Virus record (IMG/VR): IMGVR_UViG_3300025646_000390
Coordinates: 1 to 23,302 of that record
Direction: 5' to 3' (one strand)
Origin: a virus
DNA: 23,302 nucleotides
The notes under the pieces are model-generated. The model was not told where the DNA came from, ran no database searches, and saw nothing but the letters and a program-made list of their open reading frames with translations. The position numbers and the translations under genes were made by a program. This document shows, in pieces, positions 19,721 to 23,302 of this stretch. Positions within the stretch are counted from its first letter, which is position 1. Every line of letters begins with the position of its first letter.

Positions 19721-20668
19721 ATGTCATTTCAAAATCTTAAAAAGCAATCTTCTCTTGGTTCTCTAACGGAAAAACTGGTAAAGCAAGTAGAGAAGATGAA
19801 TACCACTTCGAGTGGTGTTGATGATCGTCTTTGGAAACCAGAGATGGATAAAACTGGTGTTGGTTCTGCAGTAATTCGCTTCCTGCCTGCCCCTGATGGC
19901 GAAGAACTTCCTTGGGCAAAAATGTATACTCATGCATTCCAAGGTCCTGGTGGTTGGTATATTGAAAATAGTTTGACTACTATGGGTCAAAAAGATCCAA
20001 TTAGTGAGTATAATCGTGGACTGTGGAATAGTGGTAGTGAGAAAGATAAAGAAACTGTCCGTAAGCAAAAGCGCAAACTTTCTTATTATTCCAACGTTTA
20101 TGTTGTGAAAGATCCTGCAAATCCTGCAAATGAAGGAAAAGTATTTCTCTTCAAGTATGGTAAGAAAATCTTTGATAAGATTCTAAATGCTATGCAACCA
20201 GAGTTTGATGATGAAGATCCAATCAATCCTTTTGATTTCTGGCAAGGTGCCAACTTCAAAATTAAAATCGTAAAGAAAGATGGATATTGGAATTACGATA
20301 AGTCTGAATTTGATCGTGTAGGTTCTCTACTTGATGATGATGATGCTATGGAGGCAATTTGGAAGAAAGAGTATTCTTTGACTGCTATTACTGCACCCGA
20401 CCAATTTAAGTCGTATGAAGAACTTGAAAAGCGTATGAACTATGTTCTTGGTTTGGGTGGCACTACTTCACCTTCCCGCTCCCGTGCAGTTATTGAGCAA
20501 GAGGATGACCTTGAAGATTTTTCTCAAACACCTTCAGTTCAAGATCGTGTCGTAGAAGAATTAGAGCAATCTTATGCTCGATCTAAAACACCTTCACTTC
20601 CCAAGATTACCCAGGAAGATGAGGATGAAGATGATGCGATGGCGTATTTTCAAAAATTGGCGGAATAA
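19721..20668 (+). CDS. 32: Single-stranded DNA-binding protein gp32
   Basis: The 315-residue protein follows the T4 gp32 plan. It has an N-terminal basic region for cooperativity (LKKQSSLGSLTEKLVKQVEK), an OB-fold core (IRFLPAPDGEELPWAKMYTH, GWYIENSLTT, YSNVYVVKDPANPANEGKVF), then a long acidic, Ser/Thr-containing C-terminal arm (EDEDEDDAMAYFQKLAE) that binds partners such as gp59. It coats single-stranded DNA during replication and repair. The protein has no cysteine at all, so the Zn site of T4 gp32 (His, three Cys) is missing; T4's CPVC stretch corresponds to GQKDPISEYN here. GAGG lies 7 bases before the ATG. It has its own promoter and a strong terminator. Confidence 0.95.
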   Translation: MSFQNLKKQSSLGSLTEKLVKQVEKMNTTSSGVDDRLWKPEMDKTGVGSAVIRFLPAPDGEELPWAKMYTHAFQGPGGWYIENSLTTMGQKDPISEYNRGLWNSGSEKDKETVRKQKRKLSYYSNVYVVKDPANPANEGKVFLFKYGKKIFDKILNAMQPEFDDEDPINPFDFWQGANFKIKIVKKDGYWNYDKSEFDRVGSLLDDDDAMEAIWKKEYSLTAITAPDQFKSYEELEKRMNYVLGLGGTTSPSRSRAVIEQEDDLEDFSQTPSVQDRVVEELEQSYARSKTPSLPKITQEDEDEDDAMAYFQKLAE

Positions 20669-20704
20669 ATAGTGATGCCTTAATTGACTAGCATCTTTAA
20701 GGTT

Positions 20705-20729
20705 GGAGGAGAGAAATCTCCTCCTTTTT
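20705..20729 (+). terminator. Rho-independent terminator of gp32
   Basis: A perfect 8-bp stem GGAGGAGA/TCTCCTCC with a GAAA tetraloop is followed by five T. It separates gp32 from the homing endonuclease. Confidence 0.95.
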
Positions 20730-20731
20730 AA

Positions 20732-20739
20732 TATAAATA
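20732..20739 (+). promoter_or_regulatory. T4-type late promoter motif TATAAATA
   Basis: An exact T4 late promoter sequence, recognised by gp55 with gp33, lies 27 bases before the endonuclease ATG and just after the gp32 terminator. It suggests late, separate expression of the endonuclease. Confidence 0.65.
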
Positions 20740-20766
20740 ATATCGCTAGTCAATTTAAGAGCAGTT

Positions 20767-21534
20767 ATGAAACTCAAAGAGTATCATTATGTCTATTATT
20801 CCTATGAGGAATACGGTAGAGGATATATTGGATCAAGAACTTGTAAGTGCTTACCAGAAAAAGATATAAAGTATTTTGGTTCTTTTAAGGACAAAAGTTT
20901 TAAACCAACTCAAAAGATAATTCTAAAAACTTATGCTACAAGAGAGGAGGCATATGTTAATGAAATTATCTTACAAGAATATTATAAAGTAGTAGAAAAT
21001 CCTTATTTTGCTAACAAAGCATACCAAACTTCTACTGGATTTAGTAGGAAAGGTATGATTCCTCATAATAAAGGAAAAAAAATGTCTTTGGAACAAAGAA
21101 AAAAGTTGAGTGATGTTTGTAAAGGAAGAAAAATAAGTGAGGAAACTAAAAATAAGTTAAGTAAAAAACTCAAAGGGAGGATTTTAACCGAAGAACATAA
21201 AGTAAAAATTGCAAACTCAAATCGAGGTAAATCAAAAACTATAACAGAAAAAAGAAAACAAGCAGATATTCAAAGAGGATTAACATTAAAAGGAAGACTT
21301 GTAGGAGATAAAAATCCAACAAAAAGACTAGAAGTTAGAGAAAAAATTAGCAATTCCTGTAAAGGAAGAATACCTTGGAATAAAGGAAAATCTGCACCAG
21401 AAATCTTAGGAGCAAAACATCCAAAAGCAAAAAGAATTGAATTTGAAGGAATTATTTACGGTTGTGTAAAAGATGCTTTAAATGCTACTGGAAGATCGAA
21501 ATATTATATCCAAAAGTATTCCACTTATCTTTAA
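20767..21534 (+). CDS. GIY-YIG homing endonuclease with NUMOD motifs
   Basis: The 255-residue protein has an N-terminal GIY-YIG catalytic domain: YVYYSYEEYGRGYIGSR (8-24) carries the VYY...YIG pair and the following Arg, and a later Glu (AYVNEIILQEYY, Glu66 or Glu71) is the likely metal ligand. Residues about 95-220 contain several NUMOD3 DNA-binding repeats (HNKGKKMS, CKGRKISEETKNKLS, LKGRILTEEHKVKI, WNKGKSA). The C-terminus ends in a NUMOD1-like helix-turn-helix (GCVKDALNATGRSKYYIQKY). Such enzymes cut gene copies lacking them and spread between phages. It is free-standing, between gp32 and the baseplate genes. Lys-rich composition and its position suggest recent gain. Confidence 0.92.
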   Translation: MKLKEYHYVYYSYEEYGRGYIGSRTCKCLPEKDIKYFGSFKDKSFKPTQKIILKTYATREEAYVNEIILQEYYKVVENPYFANKAYQTSTGFSRKGMIPHNKGKKMSLEQRKKLSDVCKGRKISEETKNKLSKKLKGRILTEEHKVKIANSNRGKSKTITEKRKQADIQRGLTLKGRLVGDKNPTKRLEVREKISNSCKGRIPWNKGKSAPEILGAKHPKAKRIEFEGIIYGCVKDALNATGRSKYYIQKYSTYL

Positions 21535-22571
21535 GAATAAAGTCTAATATTATCACCACGCTTGAGGTTCTCAGATACATACTGCTGAGAACCTCTTTTA
21601 TATGGCATGATATCGTCCAGATCATTAAAGATCACATTTAAGTATCTTGGTTTTAAAATAAAAATATTTCTCTTTGATTCATTTAAATTAGTTTCATACT
21701 CATAGTTCGTAACTTCTCTTACAAAATTTATTGAAGGAACTAGATTTGAATATCCGAGACCAGGATCCCAGTATTCATAATAGTAAGAGTTCCCTGCAAA
21801 AGTTGAATTTTCAGAAACATAAAAAAGAACCGATTCTTTTTTTTGACTTGAAAGAGTTGGGGATGCAATAATTGGAGCAGTTGGAAGTTCGTATCTAAAT
21901 GCAGTTACACTATCAATATCACCTCCACCTGATGCAAGTGCATCTGATGATAAGATTTCTGTGACTATCTGAGCTCCATTATATTCATTTTCTACAACAT
22001 CAGCAATAACAACTTGATTTCCAACCTGTAAATTGGGAATACCATTTAACATATAAACGGTTACTGTTGTTGATGAGTTTACAGAATCGCCTGATGAAAT
22101 AGCAGCAATCTGAGAATTGATAAATTCTACAAAGTTTCCATTGCTTTTCCATGTTGGAGAAACTTGAATACCACCTTCTAAGACTGTAATACCTAATGAA
22201 TTTTTAATTTCTGTAGTTTCATAATGGCGAACATTATAAAGATTATCATAAGAACCATATTTTTCTAGTAAAAATTTATCAAATGCATTTTGTTCTATTG
22301 GCCACTCTGATTGTATATTTAAAATGTTATTAGAGAGAAGAACAACCCAATCTAATGTTGAATCTCCATAAAATTTATTAGCAACATTATCAGGTCTTTC
22401 ATCACCAATAATGGAATACTTTTCAAAGAATGCAAGATTTTCAAAAATATCTTCTCTTAGTTTGCCACGTTTAAATAAATTTTTAACAGGGATATACTCT
22501 GAAATATATGTTTCTCCAGGATTCCTGGAGATATAGTCGAAGTTTGGTACTTTTCTGAAGTAAGATGCCAT
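21531..22571 (-). CDS. 53: Baseplate wedge protein gp53
   Basis: The 346-residue minus-strand product has the gp53 N-terminal pattern: FRKVPNFDYISR, then DERPDNVANKFYGDSTLDW followed by VVLLSNNI, matching the T4 gp53 region RPEELANAIYG...YWVLLMCN. It is much longer than T4 gp53 (196). About residues 120-260 form a Ser/Val/Gly-rich insertion, probably a beta domain specific to cyanophages. The C-terminus holds KRGSQQYVSENLKRGDNIRL. gp53 joins the baseplate wedges to the hub. It is 2 bases downstream of gp48. Its stop shares the TTAA with the endonuclease stop on the other strand. Confidence 0.85.
   Translation of the reverse strand: MASYFRKVPNFDYISRNPGETYISEYIPVKNLFKRGKLREDIFENLAFFEKYSIIGDERPDNVANKFYGDSTLDWVVLLSNNILNIQSEWPIEQNAFDKFLLEKYGSYDNLYNVRHYETTEIKNSLGITVLEGGIQVSPTWKSNGNFVEFINSQIAAISSGDSVNSSTTVTVYMLNGIPNLQVGNQVVIADVVENEYNGAQIVTEILSSDALASGGGDIDSVTAFRYELPTAPIIASPTLSSQKKESVLFYVSENSTFAGNSYYYEYWDPGLGYSNLVPSINFVREVTNYEYETNLNESKRNIFILKPRYLNVIFNDLDDIMPYKRGSQQYVSENLKRGDNIRLYS
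21564..21599 (+). terminator. Plus-strand terminator hairpin inside gp53 coding sequence
   Basis: A perfect 11-bp stem GAGGTTCTCAG/CTGAGAACCTC with a 10-base loop is followed by TTTTA on the plus strand. It would stop rightward transcripts from the gp32/endonuclease side from running antisense through gp53, while encoding gp53's C-terminal region on the minus strand. Confidence 0.75.
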
Positions 22572-22573
22572 TT

Positions 22574-23302
22574 TTAGTAACCTATTAGACCATCATCACT
22601 TTGTCCATAATCATCATCAAATAGAGGTTCAATTTCACCAAAGGTTAATGTCATATCATATTGAGTCATTGCTCCATCTTCATATGTTGCATAATTTCCT
22701 GCTGGAGTGTAATTCACAACACAATTTTGTAATGCACATGTTTTTATTTTATTGATATATCTATGTTCTTCATTTTTATTGTAGTATTGTATATCAAAAA
22801 TATTTGGACTCTTTAAGAAAAGATCTCCTTTACTTCTTTTCACCGACATTCCCTGTTTGAAGAACCTTATAATTTTTCTTATCTCTTCAGATTCTTCTTT
22901 GTAGCGAGCAGACATTGAAAATGTAAAAGTAAAAGAACGAAGTGCTGGCCCTTGGAATAATAATTCTAAATTATTATTCAGAATTGCACCTGTTGCCCTT
23001 GTCAAAAATCCTTGATTTCCCCCTGCTGCTTGCGATGCAAATCCTGCCGCTAATCCTGCAATAGCGTCATTTTTATTTTCTCTTATACCTTTTGCAATAG
23101 TCTCTATGCTTTCGCCCACTCCTTCCGGTCCTTTCATTATTCCAGCCAATGCAGCTGCAGCTGCAGCTGCTTCTAGGGCATTCATTGAATTTTCTCCCCA
23201 AGAAACTCCATTAGAATCGGAAATTGTTGGTTGAATAGGAAGCATTACTGTTCCCATTGATTTTCCTTTGTTTGAACCTGAAAATGCACCTAGTCCTGAA
23301 GT
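22574..23302 (-). CDS. 48: Baseplate tail-tube cap protein gp48 (5' truncated by window)
   Basis: The frame on the minus strand is open to the window edge. The ATG at 23257 is internal, and the 15 codons before it (SGLGAFSGSNKGKS and on) read on without a stop, so at least 242 residues are visible. It has LLFQGPALRSFTFTFSMSARYKEE, IIRFFKQGMSVKRS and MTQYDMTLTFGEIEPLFDDDY, as in gp48/gp54-type tail-tube junction proteins. An Ala-run (EAAAAAAALAG) and a Gly/Ala helix lie in the middle. gp48 caps the baseplate hub and starts the tail tube. gp54 is the alternative; its place next to gp53 favours gp48. Confidence 0.82.
   Translation of the reverse strand, partial: TSGLGAFSGSNKGKSMGTVMLPIQPTISDSNGVSWGENSMNALEAAAAAAALAGIMKGPEGVGESIETIAKGIRENKNDAIAGLAAGFASQAAGGNQGFLTRATGAILNNNLELLFQGPALRSFTFTFSMSARYKEESEEIRKIIRFFKQGMSVKRSKGDLFLKSPNIFDIQYYNKNEEHRYINKIKTCALQNCVVNYTPAGNYATYEDGAMTQYDMTLTFGEIEPLFDDDYGQSDDGLIGY

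Larger units (their letters stand above)
20682..20755. repeat. 11-bp inverted repeat flanking the gp32 terminator and late promoter motif
   Basis: AATTGACTAGC (20682-20692) and GCTAGTCAATT (20745-20755) are exact inverted copies, almost extending to CTTAA-TTGACTAGC on both sides with one extra A. They enclose the terminator and the TATAAATA motif. They may form a large stem or mark the element carrying the endonuclease. Confidence 0.8.

Overview
This AT-rich window is part of the genome of a T4-like cyanophage (a myovirus of marine Synechococcus or Prochlorococcus). The T4 core genes gp33, gp59, gp32, gp53 and gp48 lie in a compact, overlapping gene arrangement. The cyanobacterial connection comes from a clear phycocyanobilin:ferredoxin oxidoreductase (pcyA), cyanophage-type speD, thyX and phoH, a protein resembling the cyanobacterial DUF1825 family, a glutamine riboswitch of the cyanobacterial type, and a GTA-N8-TAC NtcA-type box. 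All identifications come from reading the sequence and from family knowledge; no database search was run.

Layout. 1-1384: the 3' end of a collagen-like tail fibre ending in an S74 intramolecular chaperone, then a small second S74 protein. 1429-9957: an AT-rich glycan island opened by a strong sigma70-type promoter. It holds a GH130/GT108-like propeller protein, an FkbM methyltransferase, a class I methyltransferase with an odd basic tail, a GT-GT-methyltransferase fusion, a GT11 fucosyltransferase-like protein, and a 1002-residue GT2-GT25-like-helical-FkbM fusion. 9967-15049: a dense run of small genes including a degenerate SNase-like protein, pcyA, glutaredoxin, speD and many cyanophage hypotheticals, mostly joined by 1-4 base stop/start overlaps. 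15050-15734: a nitrogen-sensing unit made of an NtcA-type box, a sigma70 promoter, a glutamine riboswitch, four micropeptide genes (two with a DUF4278-like YRG motif) and a terminator. 15766-18357: a small acidic protein, thyX, a small hypothetical, phoH and a PD-(D/E)XK nuclease. 18405-20668: the replication/late-transcription cassette gp33, gp59, DUF1825-like, gp32, closed by a strong terminator. 20767-21534: a GIY-YIG homing endonuclease behind a T4-type late promoter motif. 21531-23302 (minus strand): baseplate genes gp53 and gp48 (partial), converging on the endonuclease with shared stop bases.

Regulation is unusually legible. Six sigma70-type promoters all have exactly 17 bp between a TTGAC(A/T) box and a TATAAT-like box, and several are built into the 3' ends or stop codons of upstream genes. 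Three rho-independent-type hairpins are visible, one of them inside the gp53 coding sequence on the opposite strand.

The most striking system is the nitrogen-sensing micropeptide operon. A 2-oxoglutarate-type input (NtcA box) and a glutamine input (riboswitch) appear stacked on a set of tiny proteins, suggesting that the phage tunes host nitrogen metabolism. The second is the multi-domain glycosyltransferase/methyltransferase island beside the tail fibre genes.
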